Shown: positions 36,216 through 47,867, counted from the stretch's first letter. The stretch: DNA of 64,000 bases from Aphrocallistes beatrix (GCA_963281255.1 OY725492.1:4316571-4380570); one strand, 5' to 3'. Program-made: numbers and translations. The notes: generated from the letters alone by a model not told the origin.

Positions 36216-37522
36216 GGTTATCTGCACGCTATATTTAGCAATGAGAGATGAGCATATCAATTATTCTAAATTTATCTCTGATCAATTTTAATCAATATAT
36301 TTGTATGGAAATCCTATATTCTCACACTCACCTCTTCGAGATTAATAACCAATCATGATTAATCCAGTAAATAAATAACAATACAATAACCAATAAGAAC
36401 AGGAGCACCTGTCTAGAGCCTAGAACTATAGGCACCATGCACTCAGTCTCTGTGGCCTGAGTTCTCTTATCGATGAGGACAGTCTTGAACCTGAATCTAC
36501 TGAGACGAGGATCTCTTACTCCACACAGGTACAGCAGATGACCTCTGCCTCCTGCAATAGCTCCTTCTCCACCAACCGCTTCAAGCTAGCGTAGCGCTTC
36601 TCATCTGAAGCAGACAGCTCGCCTTGAATGTACAATTATTATATAATAAAATAGCGGAATTTTCACAGCTTTTCTATACAATACAATATACGGCATAACT
36701 CTCACAATAGAAATCATTGTATGACACATTTGTTGGCTGTCATCCTTACTATTAAAACTCGATTAATCTATATATATATATATATATAATCTGCAACGAA
36801 TTGATTGAAGAAACTGCTGGGCACAGAAAGTCAATTTTTGGCATGTAGGGTTTTTAGTAGTATATATTTCAAATATCGTCTTTTCGAAACTGTTGTTAGA
36901 TTATTTGTTTACAATAAGTACATAAACAATCTCAAAAAACACAAAGTGTTCGCTAGCCGCGCTACGCAAATGCTTTCACTGATATAACTGTCCATGGAAG
37001 CTTGGGACTAAGCTAATCTCACCAACTCATCCTTGAGTTGAATCAGCTTCATGAGTTCGTGTCAATCGCCTCTCTGCTCTTAGCACACAGACGCACCACC
37101 TTCAAATCACACCTACAAATAGACCAATCAAAATGCAATCCAGAAGATTGCCGGCTATTTTTAAGAAGAATATCTTCAAAATGTGTAAAAAATGTGTGAA
37201 TTAAGAAATCCTACCTGTGTATCTTCTCTGTCAGCTGATCCACTGCGATATTGGACGGTGCACATACGAGTACGGGGCCTTTCCCCATCTTGACGAGGTT
37301 GTAGACGATAGCTGCTGACGTCACAGTCTTGCCTGTGCCGGGGGGTCCCTGAATCAGACTGAGGGGCTTCTGTAACACGTTTTTAACCGCAAACACCTGA
37401 ATACAACCAATTAAAATATGTAAAAGGAAACACTTTTTAAATAACATCTCTCTACAGTTCAAATGATTAGAAAATGTTATTAACAAACATAAATATAATT
37501 TTAGAACATTTCTAAAACATTG

Positions 37523-37594
37523 GACTTCATGGTCAAGTGGTTAGCGCACTGAGTTGATAACGAAGTGGCGCAGGTTCGAATCCCAACCAAGTCA
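37523..37594 (+). repeat. tRNA-derived SINE unit 1
   Basis: A-box TGGTCAAGTGG and B-box GGTTCGAATCC are correctly spaced, with acceptor-like GACTT and AAGTC ends. The anticodon arm and T-stem do not form properly, so I read it as tRNA-derived rather than a gene. Confidence 0.6.
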
Positions 37595-37658
37595 ACAAAT
37601 TTTCAGTATTCCAAAGTACCAAACATAAATATAAATTTAGAACATTTTTAAGACGTTG

Positions 37659-37730
37659 GACTTCGTGGTCGAGTGGTTAGTGCGCTGCGTCGTTAATAAA
37701 GTGGCGCGAGTTCGAACCCCGATTAGGTCA
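37659..37730 (+). repeat. tRNA-derived SINE unit 2
   Basis: A second copy about 136 bases on (TGGTCGAGTGG, GAGTTCGAACCCC), with the flanking TAGAACATTTTTAAGAC and CAACAAATTTTC also repeated. The two units are a tandem duplication. Confidence 0.6.
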
Positions 37731-37941
37731 ACAAATTTTCAAAGTTGCAAAGTACCGAACTAAATAAAATTTTAAGAATATATTTAGGACGTTATCGTGA
37801 TAGAGATCAGGGGTTTATCTAGGTGCTCGGCCGGCACTTATAGGTGCCAGTCTGGTGTGGTCCTCGGAGCCAAGGTGCTTGCAGTGTGATTCAATTTTGG
37901 TGCCGGGTTGCAATCACCCCTGGAATTACAAGATAAACCCC

Positions 37942-40412
37942 TTTGACTGGATAGTTAAACTGGTCAACCCGGTTTGACTGGATAGTTAAACTGGTCAAAC
38001 CGGTTTGACTGGATAGTTAAACTGGTCAAACCGGTTTGATTGGATAGTTAAACTGGTCAAACCGGTTTGATTGGATAGTAAACTGGTCAAACCGGGTTAT
38101 CTGGATAGTTAAACTGGTCAAACCGGTTTATCTGGATAGTTAAACTGGTCAAACCGGTTTGACTGCATAGTTAAACTGGTCAAACCGGTTTGATTGGATA
38201 GTTAAACTGGTCAAACCGGTTTGACTGGATGGTCAAACCGGTTTGACTGCATAGTTAAACTGGTCAAACCGGTTTGACTGGATGGTCAAACCGGTTTGAC
38301 TGCATAGTTAAACTGGCCAAACCGGTTTGACTGCATAGTTAAACTGGTCAAACCGGTTTGACTGGATAAATAACTGGTCAAACCGGTTTATCTGGATAGT
38401 TAAACTGGTCAAACCGGTTTGACTGGATAGTCAAACTGGTCAAACCGGTTTGACTGCATAGTTAAACTGGTCACACCGGTTTGATTGGATAGTCAAACTG
38501 GTCAAACCGGTTTGACTGGATAGTTAAACTGGTCAAACCGGTTTGACTGCATAGTTAAACTGGTCAAACCGGTTTGACTGGATAGTTAAACTGGTCAAAC
38601 CGGTTTGATTGGATAGTTAAACTGGTCAAACCGGTTTGATTGGATAGTAAACTGGTCAAACCGGGTTATCTGGATAGTTAAACTGGTCAAACCGGTTTAT
38701 CTGGATAGTTAAACTGGTCAAACCGGTTTGACTGGATAGTCAAACTGGTCAAACCGGTTTGACTGCATAGTTAAACTGGTCAAACCGGTTTGATTGGATA
38801 GTTAAACTGGTCAAACCGGTTTGACTGGATGGTCAAACCGGTTTGACTGCATAGTTAAACTGGCCAAACCGGTTTGACTGCATAGTTAAACTGGTCAAAC
38901 CGGTTTGACTGGATGGTCAAACCGGTTTGACTGCATAGTTAAACTGGCCAAACCGGTTTGACTGCATAGTTAAACTGGTCAAACCGGTTTGACTGGATAG
39001 TTAACTGGTCAAACCGGTTTATCTGGATAGTTAAACTGGTCAAACCGGTTTGACTGGATAGTTAAACTGGTCAAACCGGTTTGACTGCATAGTTAAACTG
39101 GTCACACCGGTTTGATTGGATAGTCAAACTGGTCAAACCGGTTTGACTGCATAGTTAAACTGGTCAAACCGGTTTGACTGGATAGTTAAACTGGTCAAAC
39201 CGGTTTATCTGGATAGTAAACTGGTCAAACCGGTTTGACTGCATAGTTAAACTGGTCAAACCGGTTTGACTGCATAGTTAAACTGGTCAAACCGGTTTGG
39301 CTGGATAGTCAAACTGGTCAAACCGGTTTGACTGCATAGTTAAACTGGTCAAACCGGTTTGACTGGATAGTTAAACTGGTCAAACCGGTTTGACTGGATA
39401 GTTAACTGGTCAAACCGGTTTATCTGGATAGTTAAACTGGTCAAACCGGTTTGACTGCATAGTTAAACTGGTTTGACTGGATAGTTAAACTGGTCAAACC
39501 GGTTTGACTGGATAGTTAAACTGGTCAAACCGGTTTATCTGGATAGTTAAACTGGTCAAACCGGTTTGACTGCATAGTTAAACTGGTCAAACCGGTTTGA
39601 CTGCATAGTTAAACTGGTCAAACCGGTTTGGCTGGATAGTCAAACTGGTCAAACCGGTTTGGCTGGATAGTCAAACTGGTCAAACCGGTTTGACTGCATA
39701 GTTAAACTGGTCAAACCGGTTTGACTGCATAGTTAAACTGGTCAAACCGGTTTGGCTGGATAGTCAAACTGGTCAAACCGGTTTGACTGCATAGTTAAAC
39801 TGGTCACACCGGTTTGATTGGATAGTCAAACTGGTCAAACCGGTTTGACTGCATAGTTAAACTGGTCAAACCGGTTTGACTGCATAGTTAAACTGGTCAA
39901 ACCGGTTTGGCTGGATAGTCAAACTGGTCAAACCGGTTTGACTGCATAGTTAAACTGGTCAAACCGGTTTGACTGGATAGTTAAACTGGTCAAACCGGTT
40001 TGACTGGATAGTTAACTGGTCAAACCGGTTTATCTGGATAGTTAAACTGGTTTGACTGGATAGTTAAACTGGTTTGACTGGATAGTTAAACTGGTCAAAC
40101 CGGTTTATCTGGATAGTTAAACTGGTCAAACCGGTTTGACTGCATAGTTAAACTGGTCAAACCGGTTTGACTGCATAGTTAAACTGGTCGAACCGGTTTG
40201 ACTGGATAGTTAAACTGGTCAAACCGGTTTGACTGCATAGTTAAACTGGTCAAACCGGTTTGGCTGGATAGTTAAACTGGTCAAACCGGTTTGACTGGAT
40301 AGTTAAACTGGTCAAACCGGTTTATCTGGATAGTTAAACTGGTCAAACCGGTTTGTCTAGATAGTTACACTGGTCAAACCGGTTTGTCTGGATAGTTAAA
40401 TCGGTTTGAACC
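37942..40412. repeat. 31-bp minisatellite, about 80 units, in a UPF1-pseudogene intron
   Basis: The consensus unit is GGATAGTTAAACTGGTCAAA followed by CCGGTTTGACT. The AAACCGGTTT core is palindromic. Variants (GCATAGTT, GATTGG, TATCTGG, GGCTGG, units missing the core) recur in the same order about 570 bp apart (for example 38036 and 38607), showing a higher-order duplication. It begins inside the intron after the exon at 40425 and lies where UPF1 exons are missing. Confidence 0.95.
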
Positions 40413-41383
40413 GTTTTGACCCACCTCACCACTACGTTGTCATGCGTCTGGGATTCTTTCAGTTTCTTGTCGTAGTCCGCTTCTAGCTTAATGAGTGGAG
40501 TCAGGATGTTCTGGTACAAATATGCGTCCGCATACCTAACCTAAGAAGTGGTTGCTATGTAAACCTCAAGCTCGGAGAGTTCCACTCATTCTTACTCGCC
40601 TGCACAGGAAGAGGTTCGTCGTCTATGCCTGGCTTCTCTATATCCTCCAGTTTAGCATCTGGATTGTCCTTCCAGTTTGATCTGAGCCCACTGATCTGTC
40701 TCGCTCTCAGCTGCTCTTGCTCCGAAGGAATCTAGTAAACACAAAATAAATACAAACATAAATACAAATATAAATACAGTTGACTCTGCTTAATAGGGTC
40801 ACTGTTTAATCGGCCCACTTTTGGCAGGACTGGAATAGCTATCACAAATAGAAGCTATTACAAAATATTTTTTTTCAATATGGTTCTCCGCTTAAGTACA
40901 ATTTTATTCTTAAAGAAATTTTACTTTTAAAAATTTTCAATTTTTTAGTTAAAAACTAGAATTGGACGACAACCAGATCACTTTCAGATGATCTGTAACT
41001 AATGGAGGAATTTCTCACGAAATCAAAGTCAATCAAATCTTTATCGAGCATTAATTAGGCTTTGTCTGAGACAAATCCCATAAATCCTCGAATAGAAGCC
41101 TGGGGCAATTATTTTTGAACAATTTCTCACTACGAATGAAATAACTATGCGAGTGATTGATTTTAAATGTTGAAAAATTATAATTTTTCGCACCCCATTC
41201 AGTAGGCAGATTATTCGAGTAACTACTGTGACTTACGAACCATTCCCACCTACTTCCACACAAACCAGAAAGAACGTGAACTGAGAAATAAGATTATTCA
41301 TGATAACAGTGATAAGTACCAGTGCGAGACATAATACAGTGAATCAAGCACGCAAGTGATCAGGTAACGTAACGGCGCTACAG

Positions 41384-42145
41384 CTAGTTCAGGACCACGG
41401 ACTCGTAGGTGGGGACCATGTACTTGATGTTGATGAACGCGTCCTCTCCCCCTGTCCTCTCGAACACCTCCAGCGTCTCCTGGATCAGATCTCCGATGTT
41501 CTCCCGTTTCTGCTGAGAGTAGTCGATCCCGTCGCCGGAGTTCAGATTCTGGTTCTTGAAGATGTTCAGGACGGGCAGGATCTGTCGGTAGTAGGCGACC
41601 AGCGCCTGTCCCACCATGTCCCCCGAGGTGACCAGGTGCTGGAGGCCCTTCAGGGTGGTGCAGACCACTTGCTTCTTGCGGGTGGAGAGGGCGTTCTTTA
41701 TCGGGATGATCAGCTGGGGGATGACGGAGAGGATTTTGGCGGAGCCGTGCTCGAGCATGTCGTGCACCCCCTGCCTGGCGAAGAACTCGTAGGGGTGCTC
41801 TGTCTCGCAGAGTCCCTCGAAGAAGAGGGGGAGGTAGTGGTGGTAGTCCAGCTTCTCGATCTCCACCTTCCACGCGATCTTGTTCCCCTTCGTGTCGTGC
41901 TCGAGCGCGATTGGGAAGTCCCCCCGGTCGTAGAACTTCTTGAAAGCGGTCTTCTTGGAGTTCCTCTCCGAGAGGGCGCCGGCCGCCGGGGGAGGGATCA
42001 CCTTGACGTTCTTGACGGTGGACTTGATGGTGAAGCCCTGGGCTTCCAGGTGCTTCTTCCCGCTCTGGGACTTTTCGTCCTGCACCCCGGCCCCCTTGCT
42101 GGGGGATTGGAGCGGGAGAGATTTGGAGAGCAGAGCTGAAGTCAT
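41384..42145 (-). CDS. PACRG: PACRG (Parkin co-regulated gene) protein, intronless
   Basis: 253 aa. Residues 1-60 are variable, and the conserved PACRG fold starts near [20 protein letters not shown] and continues through [26 protein letters not shown] and [13 protein letters not shown], ending [11 protein letters not shown]. This matches animal and algal PACRG along its length. PACRG is an inner-junction protein of ciliary doublet microtubules, so a ciliated animal is implied. The frame is intact and much GC-richer than its surroundings, and has no introns where most animal PACRGs have several. That suggests a retrocopy or intron loss. No TATA box or poly(A) remnant was certain. Confidence 0.93.
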   Translation of the reverse strand: MTSALLSKSLPLQSPSKGAGVQDEKSQSGKKHLEAQGFTIKSTVKNVKVIPPPAAGALSERNSKKTAFKKFYDRGDFPIALEHDTKGNKIAWKVEIEKLDYHHYLPLFFEGLCETEHPYEFFARQGVHDMLEHGSAKILSVIPQLIIPIKNALSTRKKQVVCTTLKGLQHLVTSGDMVGQALVAYYRQILPVLNIFKNQNLNSGDGIDYSQQKRENIGDLIQETLEVFERTGGEDAFINIKYMVPTYESVVLN

Positions 42146-42320
42146 TTAGCTAAACTAACTCAAATAATTATGCATTCCAAGAGGGATTCTAAATTTAGAT
42201 TAGGCGGGGAACTTCGACTGTTCCCAAATCCATAATTCCTTGTCTCGTCACGTTATGTGACCGATCTACCTCTACGTAATGCGGGAGTTTCTAAAAATGT
42301 GAGAGACTACACAAAGTGAT

Positions 42321-42342
42321 GGGGGGGGGGGGGGGGGGGGGG
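42321..42342. repeat. 22-base homopolymer of G
   Basis: Uninterrupted G tract between PACRG and the first PIG-Q-like copy. Its length may be unreliable in the assembly. It could form a G-quadruplex. Confidence 0.9.
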
Positions 42343-42546
42343 CAATTCTGACGTTTGAAGTCTTCTACCATTCAGACACAAGCTTCTAACCCTGAAATAA
42401 TAGCTGCGGGGTTTTAAGTAATAATAAGCAAAAAGGTAGAAGATGATTATTACAGTAGTGCCTATTAGTAACCAGCATGTGGGAATGAATTTAACACAGG
42501 AAATAATAATTAACAAATTTATACAGACAAGAGTAATGGCTGGTAT

Positions 42547-43458
42547 TTATAACTTTTTGTTACTCATATACTCTTTCACCCACAAATCGACTGCCGACCA
42601 CTTCACACCTCCTCCATCCTGCCTCTCAGACAAGGGACAGGGCTTAGAGCGTGGCTTGTTCACGTTACTGACCGTGAAATCTTGAAATCGAATCAGACAA
42701 TCTATGACGTAATCAGTAATGGAACATATAACATGCACAGGTAGCCATACGACCAGAATGGAGATGTTCAGAGCGAGGAGAGTTGGGAGTAGGAACAGGA
42801 GGGAGATGAATATTAGGGTGCTGAGGAGTAGCTGGTCGATGTCTAGGGGGACACTGGAGTCCCGCCGAGTTATCGGATTCCAATTCTTTCCAATGAACAG
42901 AAGTCCCAATTGCTTCAGAATGCGGAACATGATAAGCGTGGTTTTGTACGAATAGACCTGAAGGACAGTGATTGGGAGTGTGAACAAGCGCAGGAGATCG
43001 AGCATCAGAGAGACAGATAGTGCGGAGTTGAGGTAGAGGATGGAGGAGATAGGGAGGGAGGTGAATAAGCCGGTTAGGAGAGGAATAAGAGCTGATAGGA
43101 ATGACCTCCAAAGATTGATGTGCAGGATACAGAATGAAGAGAGGAAGGTAGAGAAAAAAGGATGCAACTTCAGTCCGAAAGGATTCTCCGTTAAAGAAGT
43201 GAGTATTTTCTCGAATACTGAGAGGTAGGAGAGAGTGTAACGAGTGTAGTTTAAGAGAATGCAAGGAAGAAGTGGAGTGTTGTAGCAGAACAGATGTGAC
43301 AGAAGGTAGCAGAGGGAAACTGCTTTGACTGAGTGTGCTAGAAGGAAGAGAAGTGTGCAGTTACGGACTGGTGCGGAAGGAGAGACAAGCAGACGAAGTT
43401 GATCGCTCAGAGAAGAAAATATCTTGAGAGAGGAAAAGTTCCGAAGAGAGGGATTCAT
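42547..43458 (-). CDS. PIG-Q (GPI1)-like membrane protein, copy A, intact
   Basis: 303 aa, intronless. The GPI1 domain signature runs from NPFGLKLHPFFSTFL, through HINLWRSFLSALIPLL, a hydrophobic pair, KQLGLLFIGKNWNPITRR and DIDQLLLSTL, to LLFLLPTLLALN. At least five membrane segments are evident. PIG-Q is a subunit of the GPI-GlcNAc transferase that starts GPI-anchor synthesis in the ER. This copy lacks the cytosolic N-terminal half of full-length PIG-Q (over 500 aa) and has a novel hydrophilic tail (LSERQDGGGVKWSAVDLW). It could be a truncated regulator or a duplicate without function. It is the only undamaged copy of several in the array. Confidence 0.8.
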   Translation of the reverse strand: MNPSLRNFSSLKIFSSLSDQLRLLVSPSAPVRNCTLLFLLAHSVKAVSLCYLLSHLFCYNTPLLPCILLNYTRYTLSYLSVFEKILTSLTENPFGLKLHPFFSTFLSSFCILHINLWRSFLSALIPLLTGLFTSLPISSILYLNSALSVSLMLDLLRLFTLPITVLQVYSYKTTLIMFRILKQLGLLFIGKNWNPITRRDSSVPLDIDQLLLSTLIFISLLFLLPTLLALNISILVVWLPVHVICSITDYVIDCLIRFQDFTVSNVNKPRSKPCPLSERQDGGGVKWSAVDLWVKEYMSNKKL

Positions 43459-43799
43459 TCGACTGCGATTAGAGAAGTGGCCCTAGTGAAGAATTGTAAA
43501 TTTAGGACTCAATAAAAACTAATAGACGTAAAATGAACGGATAAAATACACAATGATGGGACTGTAAGACATACCGGAACCATTTGGGCAATCTGAGCGC
43601 CAAATTTACGGAACACTCCGTAAATTAGGCATTTATAATATCTGAAAAGGAATATTCCATAAATTAATGCGAGATCGTGCGATTTCGATTATAACAGTAG
43701 GACCGACGTATTTAGAGATGCTTATTATTAATAAATGTACCCCAGGCGCCCAAAGGGCGCCTCCGGCGGATTGCCGCGGAGCGCAAGCAAGCGAAGCGC

Positions 43800-43955
43800 G
43801 CTTTCCACCTCTAACTCCTGTTCTGCTAACAAAACTGCTTCTCTTTCTTGTAACAAATGATGAGCTCTAGCGAACTTATCTCGAATTTCTCTACGAGCTC
43901 TATCGAACTGATTCAGATTGTCATCTTCCTTCCTTACTAACTCACCGCTAGCCAT
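43800..43955 (-). pseudogene. N-terminal fragment of a coiled-coil/NHL gene
   Basis: From ATG 43955 the first ~50 codons match the array genes (MASGELVRKEDDNLNQFDRA and onward to VLLAEQELE). The sequence then runs into unrelated GC-rich DNA (43740-43800), and the NHL part is gone. Confidence 0.9.
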
Positions 43956-44540
43956 GACAATCGCATTCCAATACTGTATGCTCATCACACATTTATCACT
44001 CTTTTATTGAGCTATTTTTACGTATGTCCATGTTTGCATGAAATACTTTGTTCCGTTTACTTAAATTCGTATAATACCTTTCCATCCCGACCCGCAATAT
44101 CCCACGAAATTCAACGCCGCCCGTCCGTATTTATCATGGTTCAAGTGGGCATGTATGTGACTAATTTAGGATATAAAATCATTTGAAATGGTGTAAAGAA
44201 ATTATAGAACGCGATCGCGCGATTGATAAGAAGTTTAGTTGGAGAGAACTAATTAATTTCCTCTATACCTACTAAACAGTCCCGATTCTGAAATTTAAAT
44301 TTGGGGGCGAAAACGTACTAAGAAACCCACTTTTAAAATCAGGCGATCAGAAAAACTAAAGTTAGCCAATAAAATCAATTTTGGCACAAAGACCGAGCTG
44401 GAATAGATAAGACACTGTATTATTTGTTTGCTCCCCGAGCAGCACTAATAGCATGTGCTTCGGATCGAGTTCTTTTCAGCACCAATGTATGCACTAAACA
44501 TAGACTCATGTGTTCATGTCCAATCAATTATATGCGAAAC

Positions 44541-45797
44541 TCAGAAAAGTTGGATACAGTGGTTGGCGTTATGAGATGCAACAACAATCCGTCCTTCTGA
44601 ATCCAGAGTTATTCCAATTGGTCCAATGAATTCTCCTTTCTCTTCTCCTTCCCTCCCAAACTTGTGGATCAGTGCTCCTGTGTAGGAGAATATGCAGACA
44701 CAATGACGGGATCTATCAGTAAGTATAATGTTGAAATCTGAATCTAGAAGGAAACGATTTGGAGCCCACACATGATTAGCACTATCTTCTCCCTTGCTGA
44801 TCATCTGTCTTGAGAGCTGATGAGATGCATTGTAGATTCTAACACAAAGATTTTCACTACCTAATACAACAATATCCTCAGCTGTCAATTTAACATCCAT
44901 TGCATTGTAAATATCAGAAATGAAACAATTGAATGAGAGATCTAGGTTGAGACACTGGACACGATTATTACAAAATTCACAAATATAAATTCTTCTCCAT
45001 TCTGTGGAAACAGCAACACCTCTAGGATCCTTGAATTCAAGTTCTCCATTTCCTTCCTTTCCAACAGAGCTTAGAAGCTTCCCTTGAAGCGAATACATGT
45101 TAAGTGAACAGCCCTTAGATTGAGTGACATAAACATTTTCTTGGAGAATGCAAATTCCAACTGGACGATTCATTCTCTCACTGAACACAAATAGGAATTG
45201 AAACATCCTATCGAACACTTGTACGCGATCATTTCCGTAGTCACAGATGTAAAATAGACCATCGTCCACACTAATACCTTCAGCATTGCAAAATAAACCA
45301 GGACTTTTTGATATTTTATTGCTATTCTTCCCGAATACTGCTAACGGAACTCCTTTCTTCTTGTATTCACTGATCAATTTAGAACTCATCTTCTCGCTAT
45401 TAACACGTATTGCTCCCAGTGTCTTCAGTTTAGATTCTAATTCTTGGTTCCATTCAAAATCCACATTTTCCATTTCTTTCGCTTTTTCGCGTAGAATCTT
45501 TAGCTGTGAAATCTTCTCATCAATCTCATCAATAGTTCGTTGGAGAATTTCTTTCATTATATTGCCTTTCATAGTATCCTCTAACTGTCCCTTGGAAAGA
45601 GACAGTTGTTCAATCTCATCAGCTATTCCTCTTCCATGAAACTTATCTTCTAACTCTTGTACTTCTGCTAACAAAACTGTTTCTCTTTCTTGTAACAAAT
45701 GATGAGCTCTAGCGAACTTATCTCGAATTCCTCTACGAGCTCTATCGAACTGATTCAGGTTGTCATCTTTCTTCCTTACTAACTCAGCGCTAGCCAT
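44541..45797 (-). CDS. Coiled-coil/NHL-repeat protein, array member 1
   Basis: 418 aa, intronless. Residues about 5-120 are a heptad-rich coiled coil that starts MASAELVRKKDDNLNQFDRA. Residues 155-418 form six NHL-type repeats, expected to fold as a six-bladed propeller, closing with NHCIQLF or a similar end. It resembles TRIM-NHL proteins stripped of the RING and B-box, so no ubiquitin-ligase module is present. Of the array genes it is closest to member 6 in the coiled coil (GQLEDTMKGNIMKEIL). Upstream, TATAG-ATTGTC precedes the ATG, as in its paralogues. Function is unknown. NHL propellers generally bind RNA or protein. Confidence 0.85.
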   Translation of the reverse strand: MASAELVRKKDDNLNQFDRARRGIRDKFARAHHLLQERETVLLAEVQELEDKFHGRGIADEIEQLSLSKGQLEDTMKGNIMKEILQRTIDEIDEKISQLKILREKAKEMENVDFEWNQELESKLKTLGAIRVNSEKMSSKLISEYKKKGVPLAVFGKNSNKISKSPGLFCNAEGISVDDGLFYICDYGNDRVQVFDRMFQFLFVFSERMNRPVGICILQENVYVTQSKGCSLNMYSLQGKLLSSVGKEGNGELEFKDPRGVAVSTEWRRIYICEFCNNRVQCLNLDLSFNCFISDIYNAMDVKLTAEDIVVLGSENLCVRIYNASHQLSRQMISKGEDSANHVWAPNRFLLDSDFNIILTDRSRHCVCIFSYTGALIHKFGREGEEKGEFIGPIGITLDSEGRIVVASHNANHCIQLF

Positions 45798-46089
45798 GAC
45801 AATCTATAAAGTATATGTTTAACAATGTAAGTATCAATTAACTGAGTCTATTATAGTATAGTCAGAAATGAGAATATTAGAAAGTGGATATTTATGTGCT
45901 TTTATACTGACTATATTCACTAGAATCTCTTTCTATAAGATATCAGCTTACTCGCACTACTGAAATATGCAACATTAATTTCCACGACATCATATTCAGT
46001 TATTGAAAATCGAAAATTTACAAACTCCAGAAGCCAGCGAAGCTCGCAGGACAATCCAACTTGGCAGTGTATAGCGCACGTAGGTGAAC

Positions 46090-47400
46090 TCCCAGAAGAG
46101 GTGCAACCACAGATCAAGACCTGGTCAAAGGGAAAGAGAGGTGGTATAGAGAAAGAGGTCAGGGAATTTGTAACATTGGTTCAATCAACCCAACGTCAAA
46201 AGGAGCTGGTGCTAGATCATGGAGCTCAACTAATGAAAGAACGACCATCAGAAGTATGGAGGCAATGCCGAACAGTTCCACGAGTCCAAATCAGGCGACG
46301 GAGAGGCAACAATCACATACGGCAATATAGGTTTACCGGATCTAATCAGGATCGAAAACCTCCCCCGTACGAAAGGCAGGAGGATATACGGCTATGAAGA
46401 AGAGGTTTGCATGCTATACTGTGGGTGTTCGGGCTATTGTTGGAGATTGTGTCCAGACAGAGTATACGGAAAATGCCGTGGTCGAGGGCAAGCACAAGTT
46501 AGTGTACAGCGGACGGATATCGGAGAAACCAGCGACTCCAGTAGAGTGTACGTAGTAGATCATGCGAGAATATGGGACTAAGAATCAGCTACAGTCTCAT
46601 CCAAAGTAGCGGGAGGATACATGTGCAGGGATTAGCATCATGGACGAAAAGGCATTGAAGGAGCTGGGATTGGGACCTCAATAGCACCTCAATAACTGTG
46701 AAAGGATATGTTGAAGTGTCTATCGAGATACCTGGGGAGAGGATCAGGAAAGATCGTGTTCTGGTGCTCACTGGGAAGAACAAGCGATACTACTTGGCGA
46801 AAGTTTATGCATAAGTTCGACCGTATAGCATTCGACAGGCAAGCCGGTGTAGTAGAATTAGGGAAAGCTAAGTTAACGATCTATGCTAAGGCCACTGGAA
46901 GGAATCCATTAAAGATTGCCAATATCCTGAATTAATTTAGAAGTACAACGTCAGACAATCAACCAGGACGTATCACTGCATCAGCAAAGGAAGATCAAGA
47001 GGATTATCGCAGAATATGGAGCAGTGTTGACAAAGATCAGGACGGACGTGCAAATGCGAGCATGCGATTCCAGTTGGTGATGCCCTACCTATCAAGAATA
47101 GACCACACAGGTAGCTCGACGAATTATCAGCACAAAATCTCTTCAGAACTCTCGAAATCTTCTTGGACGAGTAATGTCGTACTAGTAGCGAAGAAAGATG
47201 GACAACAGCGAATTACGATCAAATATAGGAAGCTGGATCAGATGACCAAAAAGGACGCGTATAGATCCCAGACAGGCTACACGGGTACAAATTCTTTTGT
47301 GTGTTTCTCCCGTCCTAATGCGCTCAATAGCATTGCTTGTTTCAGGGTTGCGTATCTGAACCTTATTCATGACCGCTCGTATCCCAGTCTCACAGAGTGA
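46090..47400 (+). mobile_element. Decayed Ty3/gypsy-like retrotransposon
   Basis: Broken plus-strand frames include a Cys-containing zinc-knuckle-like stretch (about 46410-46470) and a protease-like area (about 46600-46800). Near 47150-47260 lies a reverse-transcriptase start (SSWTSNVVLVAKKDGQQRI, YRKLDQMTKKDAY). Frames are interrupted by stops and shifts, and LTRs were not found. It sits between NHL member 1 and a PIG-Q fragment and appears to cut the latter. Confidence 0.7.
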
Positions 47401-47607
47401 ATACTTTATCTTCGAAAGTCTTCTCGTTTTGAACGTCCAGGTCGGTCCGTTGTCCTAGAGCTCTACTCAATTCTCCAATTCTCCTACCTGTCGGTATACT
47501 ATTGTATCGTTGCATCCTTCCAGTTCCATTATCCAGTGAGTGCCGGGGTATTTCTGCTACGCAGCCACTGTAGCAGGTTTTGATCCATCAGCAGCTCTAC
47601 CCAATCA

Positions 47608-47867
47608 GTGAGTATTTTCTCGAAAACTGAGAGGTAGGAGAGAGTGTAACGAGTGTAGTTTAAGAGAATGCAAGGAAGAAGTGGAGTGTTGTAGCAGAAC
47701 AGATGTGACAGAAGGTAGCAGAGGGAGACTGCTTTGACTGAGTGTGCTGGAAGGAAGAGAAGTGTGCAGTTACGGACTGGCGCGGAAGGAGAGACAAGCA
47801 GACGAAGTTGAGCGCTCAGAGAAGAAAATCTCCTGAGAGAAGAAAAGTTACGAAGAGAGGGATTCAT
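47608..47867 (-). pseudogene. PIG-Q-like copy B, N-terminal fragment
   Basis: From the ATG at 47867 the first ~87 codons match copy A (MNPSLRNFSSLRRFSSLSAQ to LSVFEKIL). The sequence then leaves homology at 47608, next to the retrotransposon remnant, so the membrane core is lost. The 3' flank of the array unit (AGTGAAGAATTGTAAATTTA) is kept upstream. Confidence 0.9.

Larger units (their letters stand above)
36409..40731 (-). pseudogene. UPF1-like RNA helicase fragment, decayed
   Basis: Recognisable exons are 40731-40600, 40540-40425, 37396-37215, 37112-37023 and 36622-36409. They match UPF1 in order: [24 protein letters not shown] then [38 protein letters not shown] with TGKT Walker A and [35 protein letters not shown] then VICCTCV and TECMVPIVLG. 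Missing are the N-terminal Cys/His domain, the 1B region between exons 2 and 3 (phases there no longer match), and everything after VLGSRQ. Exon 4 has a deletion and TGA. Exon 5 lacks one base after CCTCV, and the Walker B motif reads DKRTQ rather than DESTQ. The intron after 40600 uses a GC donor. This is a dead partial copy. A functional UPF1 must lie elsewhere. Confidence 0.8.

Noticed and set aside
37523-37594. Functional tRNA gene
   Set aside because: A and B boxes are good, but the anticodon arm and T-stem do not pair normally and the copy is tandemly duplicated with flanks, as for a SINE.
37942-40412. CRISPR-like regular repeats
   Set aside because: The units abut with no unique spacers, the locus is eukaryotic, and the variation is in the repeat itself. 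It is a minisatellite.
42713-43264. 183-codon minus-strand frame inside PIG-Q copy A
   Set aside because: An alternative frame of the GPI1-domain gene, repeated as a shadow in copies D and E. The membrane-protein frame has the family motifs.
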